The notes under the pieces: generated by a model
What the model saw: the letters and a program-made list of their open reading frames with translations, nothing else
Told to the model about the DNA's origin: nothing
Database searches by the model: none
Made by a program: the position numbers and the translations under genes
Shown: in pieces, positions 11,061 to 23,423 of the stretch
Numbering within the stretch: position 1 is the stretch's first letter
Layout of the letters: every line of letters begins with the position of its first letter
Assembly (NCBI GenBank): GCA_016169945.1
Contig: JADLSH010000198.1
Coordinates: 124,001-188,000, forward strand
Length of the DNA stretch: 64,000 nucleotides
Direction: 5' to 3'
Source: Trachythela sp. YZ-2020
Taxonomy: Eukaryota > Cnidaria > Anthozoa > Malacalcyonacea > Clavulariidae

Positions 11061-11205
11061 GTATTTTCAGGGAACACTGATAGAAACACCATCGTGGAAC
11101 AAACATTAGCTCATGTCATCCTTGCACGGTATATCCGAATTCACCCAGGAACTTATTATGTACACCCTATGATGAGAGTTGAATTCAAAGGATGTCATAT
11201 TAATG
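11061..11205 (+). CDS. Discoidin domain 2, exon B
   Basis: A 145-nt exon (phase 0 to 1) closing domain 2: VFSGNTDRNTIVEQ, then ILARYIRIHPGTYY, MMRVEFKGCHING. The GC holds the canonical terminal cysteine. The acceptor is TTTTAAG and the donor GTAGGT. VF.GN at the exon start is the usual F5/8C junction. Domain 2 therefore has the classic one-disulfide design. Confidence 0.87.
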
Positions 11206-11439
11206 GTAGGTGATAAGTTTCATTGGTCAAAAGAGCGCATATTCAAACGTTAATGATATTCCAAGGTTGTCAGGAGATCCAGTTGTTCGTGCATGTTTTT
11301 TTAATCTTCGCAACTTGGGTCTGGACCAACCTCGTAGCCTGGGCCAAATTTCACTCGGTTGGTGGTTGAAAATCATGGCTCGGGATAAGAGAACCCTTAC
11401 AAAAATTTCACACGTGAACTGTTCCAATTCCATATATGA

Positions 11440-11880
11440 AAATATATGAATACCAATCCATAGTACTTTCACTTGTGGAATACCAATCCACTCTTCATAC
11501 TGCAAAAAAGGCTAGTTTGTATCATTGCCTTCTCTGACTATACTGACCACACACTGAATCCTCTTTTTATTAAAATTCCAAGATCTTGTAATGTTTTCTA
11601 TCACAATGCCCTATTTGTGTATGACTTTCATACTTCGAACCTCCCTCATATCGTTGATAACTTTTTTCTTCCTGTCAGTCAAAAGCGTAATTATAATACA
11701 AGACTTGCTTGAAGATCATCTTATTCTTTGTGTAAAGTTAGAACTAATTACGGTAAATTCAATATTAGATTTGTCGGTCCAAAATGGAATTGATGTTCCT
11801 GAAAATTTTAAAAATCTTAGTCAATTTAAATTTTAAAAAAAGCTCAAAAACCACATATTAAAATCTTATTGAATAGGTAA
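11440..11880 (+). pseudogene. LINE reverse transcriptase C-terminal remnant
   Basis: The sequence LFILQKRLVCIIAFSDYTDH, then LNPLFIKIP, FFLPVSQKRNYNTRLA and, after a stop, VRTNYGKFNIRFVGPKWN matches the usual C-terminal tail of LINE polymerases (LQKRAxRI, YNTR, RTNYGKFSIRFxGPxxWN). Stops are present after 11712, so it is inactive. It lies on the + strand in the intron between domains 2 and 3. Confidence 0.7.
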
Positions 11881-12079
11881 ATTTTCTTTAAAAGATATTG
11901 TTTTACAATGTATTTACCAATTTCCGATAAAGGTATTATTTTCCTATATTCAATCTTCGACCTTTGTGTGTGTAATATAGTTAACTAACTGTTTCGTTCA
12001 GCCTTCGGTTGTTACAGTTAGCTTGTACCTATTTCAATGTTCAATAATTTACTCTTTTTCTTAAATTAATGTATTTATT

Positions 12080-12540
12080 TAACAATTATTGGATGAGGTT
12101 TTTGTGATATCCGGAATTATCAAGGTCAAGACCTTGACCTTGATAATTCCACTACCGAGACCTTGATAATTCCGGATATAACAAAAACCGAATTCAATAA
12201 TTGTTTTATTATACATTGCATTGTCATTAAACTCCTTCGATAAACAACGATTTAAATTCTGTCGCACAAAACAACGTTTTGGTTCTAAAATATTGGGGTA
12301 AAAACCAATTATAGAAATAAAACAAGAACGACAAAATATTAGAAATCCAATTTACTTACTATAGTTCTGATAAAAGTTTCAAAAGAGTGTATTTGTTAAG
12401 CAAAAACTTTCAAAAAGACATCGTTTATTCATGTTGTTTTTTCTTGTTTTTATTCTTGTATGTACAGCTGCCGCTCGCTAAAAAAGTACGTACTGCTGGC
12501 TCAACCTACAGATAACTGAGTTATCTGTTATGTACAATAA
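12080..12540. mobile_element. MITE copy 1 with internal hairpin
   Basis: An interspersed repeat whose section 12163-12535 is repeated at 58187-58530 in the same orientation, sharing ACCGAGACCTTGATAATTC, GATAAACAACGATTTAAA, AACAAGAACGAC and GTACGTACTGCTGGCTCAAC. At 12105-12180 it begins with a foldback made of ATCCGGAATTATCAAGGTC and its inverse. It ends in CAGATAACTGAGTTATCTG. There is no coding capacity, and the transposon class is unknown. Confidence 0.7.
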
Positions 12541-12561
12541 ATGCAATTATTGTACAAATAA

Positions 12562-12876
<315 letters not shown>

Positions 12877-12890
12877 AAATTTCGCATGTG

Positions 12891-13262
12891 ATTTAAATAT
12901 TTAACTGAATCACTATCCAAAAATATAAATATAATAGGCTTAACTGAAACATGGCTAAGCAATAATGACTGTGAACAATATTATAGATTAGAAGGATATG
13001 ACTTTGTAGGAATAAATACGGAAAATAAAAAAGGAGGGGAAGTTGGAATATATATTAAAGAGCAATTAAACCAGAAAAAACGCGAGGACCTAACCACAAA
13101 TATTGAAGACATCATTGAAAGTGTTTTTATCGAAATATGCACAACCATGGGGAAAAATGTTATTATTGGAGTAATTTACAGACCACCAAATAGCAAAATT
13201 GAAATATTTGAAAATGCAATGAATGAATCCAAACAAAATTTTACATGCGAAAATAATAGGTG
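12891..13262 (+). pseudogene. LINE AP-endonuclease domain fragment
   Basis: An open frame without a start codon reads FKYLTESLSKNINIIGLTET, WLSNNDCEQYYRLEGYDF, then KKGGEVGIYIKEQL, ESVFIEICTTMG and VIIGVIYRPPNSK. It ends in TGA at 13260-13262. LTETWL, GG.GIYIK and GVIYRPPN are signature motifs of the APE-type endonuclease of LINEs. Only about 120 residues remain and the flanking polymerase is missing. It begins right after the TCTG microsatellite and ends about 100 bp before domain 3 exon A. Confidence 0.8.
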
Positions 13263-13366
13263 AATATTTCGTAAGGGAATGGTGATATCCAAGGAGAGAT
13301 CCAAGTTTGAATCAGTGTTAAATATACCAGACTATTTTTCCCTTGTCAAATTTGTTTTATTTTTAG

Positions 13367-13701
13367 TAACTGATTGGGTCAATTCTGTACCTTTGGGAAT
13401 GAAGAATGGCATGATTGTGAACTCACAAATAACTGTGTCATCATCAAAATATCTTACATCTGGAGGTGGTAATGGAAGACTGAACGTGACTACAATAAAT
13501 AATGTGAGATATGGAGCCTGGATGGCAGCAGACGATGATAATGATCCATGGCTTCAAGTCAACTTTATCGCAAATGTGTCAGTTACTGCAATAGCCACCC
13601 AAGGTTTGGAACGTGGACAGCACTGGGTGCAAAGCTACACGGTTAGTTTTGGATATCGTAGAGACGCTTTGGAAGAATATAAAGTTGATGGACAGATAAA
13701 G
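13367..13701 (+). CDS. Discoidin domain 3 (DDD class), exon A
   Basis: A 335-nt exon (phase 1 to 0) after TTTTTAG, ending AAG|GTGAGA. It reads VTDWVNSVPLGMKNGMIVNS, then WMAADDDNDPWLQVNF, ANVSVTAIATQGL and WVQSYTVSFGY. The TDW..PxPLGM opening replaces the canonical N-terminal cysteine with tryptophan. The AADDD loop and VTAIA.QGL define the class shared by domains 3, 5, 7 and 9. An in-frame ATG lies upstream at 13279, but the acceptor and the homologous exons show that the exon starts at 13367. Confidence 0.9.
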
Positions 13702-14118
13702 GTGAGATACAAAGGTGTGTTATTCTGTAAACGGTGCCCCTGACGATAAAATTCGTGTGATACACCCGCGAGAGTGCATTAATTGCTCTTAATAGGTTCA
13801 TTTGCTGAGAATATTAAGCTGATTGATATTGCTATTATGAGTTCATGATCACAAGGATTTGGAAATCGCGTGTGTGTATATTATGCACTGTATATTTGGT
13901 GCAGTGTGTTTATATGATTCGCATATCCTAATACACCCTAATACACCACCTAAGTTGCAACATTTGTCGCGATCCATTTATCAATGCACTTTCTTCAGAT
14001 GAGAACATGCGGCTGGGAATAAAACAATTACAAAAGAGCCCTAGAATTAGCTTTGGAATAAAAGCCTCTATAATATGACATTTATAGTACGCGTGCGTTG
14101 ATTGGTCGAGAAGCATAT

Positions 14119-14246
14119 TTCTATTTAACAATTAGATTATGAGCTCAAGATTTCTATGAGGTGATGATAGTTGATGAGGGCGAAGCCCGAATGAACTATC
14201 ATCTCATAGAAATCGAGAGCGAATAATCTAATTGGTTTAGTAGAAA
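14119..14246. repeat. Foldback hairpin element
   Basis: A palindromic element: TATTTAACAATTAGATTATG with TTTCTATGAGGTGATGATAG at the left is repeated inverted to CTAATTGGTTTAGTAGAAA at the right. The centre is GATGAGGGCGAAGCCCGAATG. Its ends (TTTAACAATTAG and CTAATT..TTTAGTAGAAA) match those of the larger foldback elements at 14717-15303 and 52975-53684, so it is probably a short relative. Confidence 0.7.
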
Positions 14247-14716
14247 CTACCAAGAAAACAGTATTTCAAAACGTTTTTCATAATTTATTGGAATAAATTC
14301 GTTAAAATCGCGCCGAGGAGATAGCTGTTTGCTACTCGCTATTTATCGACAATTAGATAGCGAGTAGCGTAGCCAATCAAATTACAGCATTTGCAATAGT
14401 ATACTAGTATGATTCTACTAATACTGTATAGAAACACGGAAAATTTCCTGCCTCGCGCTTTGGAATTTAGAAACGTAAGCAAAACAATTTATAATACGCT
14501 CTGTAATGAATAAATATGTAATAATACTGTCTCGACAACCAAAAACGACTTTTCAGTTTAAATAGTGTAGAACTAGATTATTTTGTAGCGAAACTGACAA
14601 GCAAATGAATTTATGCTTATGTAATGAGAATTTGCGAATTAGTCGGCTTAAAAATATTTTTCTTGAGTTATAATATAAAAGAAATAGAAAACATTTTGTT
14701 CCCTGTTTCTATACAG

Positions 14717-15303
14717 TTTTAGTAGAAATTGTGAGGTGTCTATTGCTTTTCCTGCATTCTGATTGGTCCAAATTGAGCCTATAAAAAGTGATAGCGATAA
14801 TAAATACACTATTTTTCTTCCATGAAAGGCAGCGTTTTCTCGCTGTTGAAATGAACATGTTACATGTATAAAACTTTTTCCGTACGGCTCAACTACAAGT
14901 GTTTATTTTGAAAATTATTCGTTTTATCCTCATTTATATCGTTATATTCAGCAAAAACATAGCTGTGATATATTTTTAAAACCATTCTACTTTGTATTTG
15001 AGTCCTTCCAAAGTATTTTTCTCACGAAATTGTGGGTTTTTTTCGCTTCGATATGTTTTTGACACTCGTCTTTTGCCGGCATGTTTTTAATAACCGGCCG
15101 CTGAGAAAAGCGCTGAATTTTGTCCTATAGCCTTTTCAACTGACCTCATAACTTTCTGTGTTTGTTTTTCTCTTTGAAATTTCTACTAAAACAATTAGTC
15201 GCCTCAGGCTCGGTGATTACAAGCCTATAGTCACTTTGCCTTCGGCTCAGTGACTATAGGCTTGTAATCACCTCGCCTTCGGCGACTAATTGTTAAATAG
15301 AAA
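14717..15303. mobile_element. Foldback MITE copy 1
   Basis: It begins TTTAGTAGAAATTGTGAGG and contains CTGATTGGTCCAAATTGAGC and TTTTTCCGTACGGCTCAAC. An inverted subterminal block ATTTCTACTAAAACAATTAG follows at about 15178. It closes with a hairpin of about 45-bp arms (TTAGTCGCCTCAGGCTCGGT to its inverse CTCGCCTTCGGCGACTAATTG). A second copy in opposite orientation at 52975-53684 shares the whole structure. There is no coding capacity. Confidence 0.8.
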
Positions 15304-15640
15304 CACTTTGGTAATTTGGGAAAACTCGAAATAATGTAGAAAAATTAAACTCGCCCTACGGACTCGTTTTCCAACTGATTATTTCCCAAACTCCCACGTG
15401 TGTATAGAAACACGAAAAATGCTTTCTATTTCTTAATTTCCAATTGTCTCCAAACAACGTCAATATAGAGCGACATAGGTTGCAAAACTGTAATAACCGA
15501 CCGAGTGAGAAATGATGTGCCCGGGTCTTGGATTTCATGTAATTGAACGTCTGGAAATGTGATTCAATGGTGAATTAGCAGCAGTGGAAAATGGACAGAA
15601 TTATTCGGGCAAAGGCCCAAGAGGTCCTTCGAATGGTCGT
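15304..15640 (+). other. Unassigned intron segment
   Basis: AT-rich DNA with a GTATAGAAACACG(G/A)AAAA motif, near 15403, that also occurs near 14428. It may be part of a larger foldback structure around the MITE. There is no coding signal. Confidence 0.4.
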
Positions 15641-15667
15641 TGGTGGTATGGAAAGCATGGCCATTTA

Positions 15668-18150
15668 AGGAGAAATTATCGGCGAAATCCGTTATCCCCC
15701 GTCGGCTAAAGCAGAAGATAATGAGTTAATAGTTGAACATGTAAATTCTAATGTTGACTTATTTCTTAATAAGTATCTAGATGCTTTGATTGTTCTTGCT
15801 GGAGATTATGATCCCAGATCCACAAATGCATCCTCGTCTACCTCTGGTTTGACACAACTAGTCAAAGTACCGATAAGAGATAACAATGTTTTAGACTGGT
15901 TTCTGGTAAACAAACCAAAACATTTTAATGAACCAGAACAACTTCCCAACATTGGCAGTAGCGATATTATCATTTCGCAGTTCTTATTACCCCACTAGAT
16001 GCAGATAATGGAATCAAAACCTACCTACAAGAGAGAAATGAAAGACAGCAATATACGAACGTTTGGTAGATGGATATGTAATAAATCATGGAAAGATGTC
16101 CTAAAACAGCACGGCTGTGAAAACAAACTCAAACTCTTTCACGAGGACATACTGAATGCTGTAGATATGTAAATGCCTCTAAAGAAGCAAAAAACAAATT
16201 CTTACAATAAACTATGGGTGTCAAACAAGTTAAAGCTTTGAATTTCTAAGAGACAAAAATCTCATGCAACTGAATATGGACAACAGTCCCACACATTTAA
16301 AGTTGGCGTAATAAGATACAAGTCGAAGTAAGAACTTGTAAGGAGACATATTATAATAACAAAGTACATAATATGAAAGATGACAATATTTTTAAATGGT
16401 GAAAAGAGGTCAAAAAACTTGTTTGTTGTACAAGTCGAACGGAATGGCCTGTACAATTATTACGTACTGAGTGATTGTGCGTCTACATTAATGAATTGGC
16501 GGAGAACATTAATAATTATTTTGTGAATATGTCGACAGAATTTCATCCTCTTGAGGAAGTTTTCCGTAACTATCCTATTGAGTGCACGCCTTAAATGCTG
16601 GTTGACTCTTATAAAGTGCATGTACTGTGCCTTGGAGAAAATTAAATGCCATAAATCAGTCGGTCCTGACAATATTCCTAACAGGGTACTTCGAGACTTT
16701 GCATTAGCACTATCTTCTGTTATATCAGAAGTTTATAACTGTACTTTGAGAGAGGAAAAAATCCCTGAATTACTAAAGTCCTCAATCGTCTCTCCATTAC
16801 CTAAATGTATGCCACAAAAGAAAATCGAGGAAAACCTTTGTCCTATATCACTGACGCCACAAATTGCTAAAATAATGGAATGTTTTTCTTTGGAATCCTT
16901 ATTAAGTAGTAATAAAATGTTCCATATCACTTTGCGATGAAAGGTACATAACGTTTTAGAAGCTCTCGATCGAGGTAGTTGTACAGTCCAAACGTTCTTC
17001 GCCAACATTACTAAATGATTTGATTTAGTATAGATCATAATATTTTGATTACAGAGTTAGTTTGCTTAAAGGTACGTCACGCCCTATAGTAAGGTGGATC
17101 CCAGCCTTTCTGATGGGGAGGAAACAATGTGTTCGTATTCGTGACATAAAATCTTCGTTCAAAGACTTGAACGGTGGCATACCTCAAGGTACTAAACTAG
17201 TCCTATCCTATTTGCCGTGTTGGTAAACAACTTAATACGGGATTCGAATTTTATAATTAAATTTGTGGATGATTAAACTATCGTTGAAATTATCCCAAGA
17301 TGTTCACCAAGTTTAACTCTTTTCTTGGTCAACGATATTGCTGAATATGCTAACACCAGAGTTATGCGATGAGAAGTGTGAAGAAATCGTTATCGATTTT
17401 CTCAAATATAGACTACCATTCCAAGATGTGGGGAACATACAATTGAAACGGTAATTTCGTATAAGTTACTTAGAGTTTATATAAGCAGTGGCCTCTCATG
17501 GAACAAACATTGCGAGTATATTCTCAAGAAAGTTAACAAGAGATTTTATGTGCTACGTATATTACGCAAAGCAAGGATCGGATTTTCACAACTCGTAACG
17601 GTATATTGCAGTCTAATTAGGCTTATTCTCGAGTACGCAGCGCCAGTATGGTCGGCAATACCGAAATACCTAAGTGTTAAAGTAGAGAGGGTACAAAAGA
17701 GAACAAAGAAAATAATCGATCCCGGTACTGCATATACGAAAAATCGTTGAAAAAGGCTAGTCTTGAAACATTACCTAAGAGAAGAGATGAAATATGTAAG
17801 AAGTTTGCAAGAGAAAACAAGTTATCTGGACCCCTTAAATAACTTTTCAATCGCAAAAGGACAGGTGACAATCATGGATACAATTTAACACCTACTAGCG
17901 AATTGTAAATACTGATAGATCTTTAAATTTTATTTCTTGTAAGTATTAGATTATTTACTGATAACATTATAAGATTGTAACTCTTTAAATGTCATAGCTG
18001 TTTCAAATAATAGTGTGACATTCATAATTTAGTTTATTAGTTGACTGTATAACTGCAATACTATTGTATTGACATTAGTACATTTTATGTAATTGTAGAA
18101 ACTAGCTAGTAACTCAGCATTTTGTGCAAAGAGTTTTAATAAACCTGCAT
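15668..18150 (+). pseudogene. Decayed LINE (endonuclease plus reverse transcriptase)
   Basis: On the + strand, an APE endonuclease tail is seen at 15668-15995: IRYPPSAKAEDNELIVEHV, IVLAGDYDPRS, DNNVLDWFLVNKPKHFNEP, LPNIGSSD (the GSSDH active-site region, with the His changed). Reverse-transcriptase pieces follow: KCHKSVGPDNIPNRVL and SIVSPLPK at 16640-16800, FLMGRKQCVRI near 17110-17145, GGIPQGTK near 17174, and RILRKARIGFSQLVTVYCSL to YAAPVWSAIP at 17553-17670. Many stops and frameshifts are present. Its C-terminal region resembles the LINE at 8.9-9.8 kb, suggesting the same family. Confidence 0.8.
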
Positions 18151-18649
18151 TAATATTATTATAAATTGTCACCCTTGAGCACCTCACGATGAAATGAAGC
18201 TCAAAATGTCCAAAGTCAGTTAGCGCATTAGTTGGAGAAGTTACAACTTTATGTCTTCACTATCGTGTATCGTTGTGGAAATGAACACGAAAATGCATAT
18301 GCTGTGTTTCGAGGACCATGTGTGAATCTCGGGTGTGATTACTGACGCCGTGAAGCTGAAAACAACAAAATGAATGTGTAAGGAAGTCGACAACGGAACA
18401 TTTTGGAGTAACGCGTATGAGTCCAAATAACAGTTTAACAACACAGGATATTAGGAATTAGGGTAGATATTCTAAATTTTGGGTATCTCGCTCGATAGAC
18501 CTGAATGTTGAAGGGTTTTTGTAGATGGTATGTAGCACACGAATGGTGTCACAAATGCGCAACAAATTATGCGCAGCAAAGAACGGTCCAAACCCATAAA
18601 ACTAAGGCACCTAAAAGTTATATGTAGTCGGAGCTTCAATGGAACACAC

Positions 18650-18845
18650 TGACATAAACGTGATGTCGTGATGGGCCCATTTCCAGCAACTAGATGTGAA
18701 CAAAATATTTGCTCTAGCTATGGACTACTTTACTAAGTGGACAGAGGCATGCCATTTTTCGGCTCAGAAAGCGAAGGCGGTAGCTAAAGTTCTTTTTCGA
18801 CCGAATATTTGCAGATATGGAACATTTCTCGAAATTTTAAATTTA
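18650..18845 (+). pseudogene. Ty3/Gypsy-like integrase fragment
   Basis: A short relic reads DVMGPFPATRCEQNI and then, after a frameshift, FALAMDYFTKWTEACHFS and QKAKAVAKVLFRPN. This matches the first part of the retroviral-type integrase core (DxxGPFP, MDYFTKW.EA). The rest of the element was not seen. Confidence 0.7.
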
Positions 18846-19450
18846 ATAAATTTTAAAGAAACTTAAATCCCCTGAAAGTTTTACCAGTATGTTTAAGTTG
18901 CATTTCAGTAGTATAACTCCTAACTAGTCATTTTCCCTAAATGGTCCTTTAAGGGTGAAGCCTCAATTTCTCCTTAAACGGTGTGTTAATGAAGGTTTAA
19001 TGTAGCTTGTTGACCTGCTGTCTGGAACATCACCAGAGAAGTGAATAAATCAAGACTGATTTTGACAACGATTAAGACAATTGGGAACATGCTCACTCTT
19101 TTCACAGAAACAAATTACAGATTACGGCAGAACGCACGACAAATCAATATGCCCTAATGCATCACAAGGGAGGGATGATGTTATGAATTCACATGGATTT
19201 TGTAAATAATGTGCAGTGTGCTTATAAAACGCGAACAGACCGTTTCTAGTTGTTGATTTAAAATTTACAGAGACAAACCTACGAAATGTTTTGCTTTTTG
19301 GGGATATATAACAATAGATTAGGTTTTGGAACACTTATATCTACTGTGCTGATTTGGATAAAAGTTAATTCGTTATAAAAACCATGTAAATTTGTGTATA
19401 CTTACCTTAGAATTATTCGAAAACAGTAATGATGATCTTTGCATCTACAG

Positions 19451-19586
19451 GTGTTTATTGCAACCAGCGGTCTCACAGTGAAGCAAGATTTGTATCCATA
19501 TATTATTGCGCGGTATGTTCAAATGAAACCAAAGGTATGCACTGGATCTTGTGCGTTAAGGGTGGAGTTTTATGGTCACTATGAAG
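19451..19586 (+). CDS. Discoidin domain 3, exon B
   Basis: A 136-nt exon (phase 0 to 1) after CTACAG, donor GTGAGT. It reads VFIATSGLTVKQDLYPYIIA, RYVQMKPKVCTGSCALRVEF and YGHYEG. The CTGSC pair and YGHYEG end mark the DDD-class exon B. The usual terminal GC is replaced by YGH, so the canonical disulfide is absent. It is six bases shorter than its relatives in domains 5 and 7. The intron splitting this domain is 5749 nt long. Confidence 0.87.
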
Positions 19587-19621
19587 GTGAGTAAACCACA
19601 CTATGGCAATCATCACCATAA

Positions 19622-20420
19622 TCAGCTCGTTTTGCAGCTTTGATCAGCTTTGATCATAGTCTCATGAGCTCCTCCAAAGTGTGGAGCGTAGGGAGGGTTA
19701 AAATGCCACTTTATAGCTTGATTTGCTGTCAAAACTTGAATCTTTCTGGTATCCAGTTGTTCGACTAGTTCTTTTAGTTCTTTTTCCGCTCCGACAAAGT
19801 TTCCTCCATTATCAGAAATGACTTCGTCAGGTAGTCCCCTACTATTGGCCATACGATAAAATGCGTTAAGGAAGGAGTCCGTGTTCAATGCATAAGCGAT
19901 TTCCAGATGAACAGCTCTTGTTGCTAAGCACGTAAAAAGAGCAAGGTCACGTTTTTGTCTGCGTTTTCCACGTCCTTGGATTGTAATAAAAGGTCCACCA
20001 TAATCAATTGCCGTTTGGGCAAACGCACGCATCGACATTCGAAGTCGTATTCCGGGAAGTGGAGCCATCACTTGTGTTGCAGATTGGCATGTTCTCCTTT
20101 TGCACTCCGCACACTTTTTTCCCAATCTCTTATCTCTTCACGACCATATATTATCCAGTATCGCGATGAAAGTGATGCCAGGGTATGACTGGTACCACGT
20201 ACATGATTTCCAGCTTCGTGGTACGCTTTTACAATTAGCTTCGTCATCCATTCTTTTCGGAGAAGTATTATCGGGTGTCGGGTGTCAAAAGGTAGAGATT
20301 CTGCAAATTGAAGACGACCACCTAGTCGTAGAAGTCCACCTTCGTCTGACCAGGGGCTTAACGAGAGTAGCTTGCTCTTCTTTGGTAACTCCTTTCCACT
20401 TCGTACGGCTTTAATTTCCT
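19622..20420 (-). pseudogene. BEL/Pao integrase
   Basis: Read on the minus strand, a zinc-binding HHCC-like segment (YHEAGNHVRG to KKCAECKR) is followed by FTCLATRAVHLEIAYALNTD, where the first catalytic Asp would lie upstream (AIDYGGPF). VISDNGGNFVGAEKEL carries the second Asp, and IKWHFNPPYAPHFGGAHE includes the downstream PxAPHxGG motif typical of Pao integrases. The frame breaks around 20125 and the C-terminus is lost at 19622. Confidence 0.85.
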
Positions 20421-20595
20421 CAGAAAACGCACTTTCTTGAGTAAAACGAGTAAGTTGAATTCGGAATCACTAATTTCTTCTGATGTCAATTCTCCTTTCG
20501 TCCGTTTATCTTTTTTCTGTTTAGAGTTATAGATGAATCGATTTACCAAGCTCGAATTCGTTTCAAACGCAACCAACTCGAGAATCGTGTAGGAT

Positions 20596-21177
20596 CTAAT
20601 CGCCAAGTTGAAGGTTCGATTGTTCTGACTGTACTGTCCGATCTTGTGGACATGTTTTCTTGTCGACGAACACAGTATGATCCTTAATAACTTTTGTTTT
20701 CTTCATTTCTTTGCTTTCGCAATCTTCTTTCTTCACTGGAACTAACGGCCATTCTTCTTCATCTTTTCCCAAAAACTGCGGACCATTCCACCATTTTTTG
20801 GACTTTCCCACATCAGAGATCGTTGCTCCTCTCGAGAGCAAATCTGCTGAATTCTCTTCGGATGATACATGACGCCATTGTTGAGGATTACTTGCGGCTT
20901 GAATCTCTCCAACTCGGTTGGCGACAAACGGTTTGAAATTTCGACTCTGGTTTCGAATCCACCCGAGTACATTCATACTATCTGACCAGTAGAACACCTG
21001 AGAAGGTTTATTTTCTAACAAACTTGTGATTGGAATAGTCAGTCTTAAACAACCAATTGAGCTCATCAATTCCAGATGTGGTATACTAATCGCCTTCAGG
21101 GGTGCGACTTTTGACTTTGATGTAACCAAACGAACCGACTTCGTTCCACTATTGTAGAGGGACTGACAGTCTGACAT
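20596..21177 (-). pseudogene. BEL/Pao RNase H-like region
   Basis: The minus-strand product begins with CQSLYNSGTKSVRLVTSKSK and continues KVAPLKAISIPHLELMSSIG, VFYWSDSMNVLGWI and RNFKPFVANRVGEIQ. This matches the polyprotein segment between Pao reverse transcriptase and integrase (SKSKVAP....IPRLEL, WSDSxxVLxWI). WRHVSSEENSADLLSRG is the expected conserved end. It is separated from the reverse transcriptase by a frameshift near 21180. Confidence 0.83.
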
Positions 21178-21193
21178 AGTAGTCTGACATAGA

Positions 21194-22084
21194 CTACTGC
21201 GCCGTAGGCTTTCTCGGAGACATCAACAAAACTACAAAAGTATGTAGCGATGATGAAACTACTGTATTTGTAGGTAGACACAGGCATCGTGGAATTCGGA
21301 TGGTATGTAGGTGTTGTAGCTGCTGGAACCATGCGATCGCTTTCTTTTGGAAGGTCTCGTCCAGTTGTTCATCCCAATCTAAACCGCTGATCCAGAATAC
21401 TTCCATTAGAAGTTTAGCTTGTACTATGAAGGGAGCAAGGAAACCAATAGGATCAAACCGGGAGGCAATCTTTTGCAGGGATGATCTCTTTGTCAGCTGG
21501 GTATCTTTTGGAGGGTTACCAATGAAAACCAACACATCGTCTTCAGCATCCCATTGCAGACCTAGGGTTTTGATGGAAGGAAGTTGGTCATCATCAAGAT
21601 GTACTTCTAATGCTCTTTCTTGGACTGAAATCTGCTCGAGGACGACTCTTGAATTCGATAACCATTTGTGCGGATGCATGTCAGCTTTTTCATACAATTC
21701 TTTTAATTGTCGATTAAGTTCGATAGTTTGTTGATCGTCAACAGCTGAGTCCATGCTGTCATCCATGTACGTTGCATTATCAATGGTATCTGCAGCTAAC
21801 GGATACGAATCTCTATTCTTTTCGGCGTGTTGTTGAAGTACAAATTGAGCGAGAAACGGAGACGAACTTGTTCCAAAGACAACACGACTAAACTCATATT
21901 CTTCGGGCTCTTTGGTCTGATCGCAAGAACGCCAAAGGAATCGGTGGTAAATTCTATCTTCTGGGGATATCTCGACTCGTAAATACATCTCCGATATATC
22001 ACACACAATGGCCACGGGATTTATTCGAAACAGTAGAAGGACGTTGTTAAGATCTCGTTGTAACTTTGGACCAGGACACATCAC
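21194..22084 (-). pseudogene. BEL/Pao reverse transcriptase
   Basis: A 296-residue minus-strand frame covers the polymerase palm: VAIVCDISEMYLRVEISPED (catalytic Asp in DI.EMYL), FLWRSCDQ, RVVFGTSSSPFLAQFVLQQH, and ATYMDDSMDS (the YMDD active site). It continues into LGLQWDAEDDVLVF and KIASRFDPIGFLAPF, typical of Pao. This is the best preserved part of the element. Confidence 0.9.
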
Positions 22085-22129
22085 GTCATTTAACGATTTT
22101 TCTTCGCACTTCGCACTCCCGTCACCTCT

Positions 22130-22418
22130 TCCATATCTCCCGTCAACTCTTTAATTTAAGGTCAACTGGTATCGTTACAAATGTTTCCACTTGTCCGTTT
22201 AACACGTTTACTGTTGCTTTCGGGAAAGTTCCCTGCAGTCCCAACTCGGCCGCTACGTCTGCGTTGATGTAGGTTTTGTACTAGCATCATCCAATAAAGC
22301 ATTCACCATAATTTCACGACTTCCATTTTTGAGAATCGCAGGAACTGTTCGTAACGCTATGAACACTTTCCGATCTTTAGATGTTTGTTGGTTTAATGTA
22401 GTATGGGATAGGGGATGA
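22130..22418 (-). pseudogene. BEL/Pao aspartic protease region
   Basis: On the minus strand the translation runs VFIALRTVPAILKNGS, REIMVNALLDDAST and, after a one-base shift near 22277, TYINADVAAELGLQG then VNVLNGQVETF. LLDDAST is the Pao-type protease active-site region, and DVAAELGL is a conserved follower. The frameshift inactivates it. Confidence 0.75.
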
Positions 22419-23423
22419 TCATCTCAGCTCGAGTCTCAGTTTTCGTTTCTGTTTCGGTTGCAATACAAAGTAGTCTTGACAACTTTTGGAGTATCTTTGC
22501 ATGTTTGATGGAATTTGTGGTTTCTCCAACGGTTTGCGATTATTCTCGGTCAAGTTGAATGTTGTGTGTAACAACAATTCATGATGCTTCTTCTGAGCTG
22601 CATTTTTTCCACAAACTTTTGTCGCTGTACACGAACTCCCAATGTGATTTTGATTTAAACATCGAAAACATAACTTGAACTGTTTCGCTGTTCTCCAGGG
22701 CTTTAGCTCTCTGAATTTCTTGCAGTTCCACACTCCACGACAACCATCACAAATTGGACAGGCTTTCGATTCGCACTTATTATCTCGTCCGAAATATGTC
22801 TGTGGATTTCTCTTTTTCCTCCAGTCTGAACGAGTGTTACAACCGTGAATTGTCTCCGACGCCGTTGTCAGGAATTCCAATTCTTGTAGCATCCAGTCTC
22901 GTACTGCTAGTACTGATTCAATCTTTCGATTTTCAAATATCCAGCGGTGATATCGCACGAGTAGAGATTTAGATAGTTTCTTCTGCAAGGTAACGTAAAG
23001 AACTCCATTTCCAAGTTCTTCATCACGATCAGCATCCTCCAGATTAACAATTACCATATCGGGTTCTTGTCTTGCATTGGTTTAAATCTTTCGAGTTGAC
23101 GACTGTACACCGCTTAAGCCTTTTGTAGAATTTACATCCAAATACTGTTGCGCTCGATTTATAGCCTCGCTGAATTCGTGCTCCATTTTCTCGATCTCTT
23201 CGACTATTTTCATGTTGTTTTGACGGTCTGTTCTACTCGAATACACATCAACCATCGCTTCGAAAATTTCCATAAGCTGTTCTTGCTTAACAGTGAACTT
23301 CGTACAGGCTTCATTAACGTGATTCCGGTCTTGTACATCGATACAATCTTCTTCTATTAAACGAAATATTTGTTTTTTTGCCTTGGTAAAGGCAGTCTTT
23401 GCTATTCCTTTACGATATTTCAA
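22419..23423 (-). pseudogene. BEL/Pao gag with zinc knuckle
   Basis: The minus-strand 113-residue N-terminal piece (23423-23082) is helical and charged. After a break comes a 212-residue piece (23057-22419) with LGNGVLYVTLQKKLSKSLL and RDWMLQELEFL. A cysteine cluster follows (CPICDGCRGVWNCKKF, then LCFRCLNQNHIGSSC), which is the CX2C-type zinc knuckle of Pao gag proteins. Confidence 0.8.

Noticed and set aside
13279..13366. ATG at 13279 as the start of a single-exon discoidin gene
   Set aside because: The residues before 13367 have no similarity to the other domains. A strong acceptor and the phase-1 pattern place the exon start at 13367.
13928..14131. Hammerhead-like CTGAAGAAAGTGCATTG motif on the minus strand
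   Set aside because: The GAAA half is not intact (GACAAAT) and the stems do not pair well.
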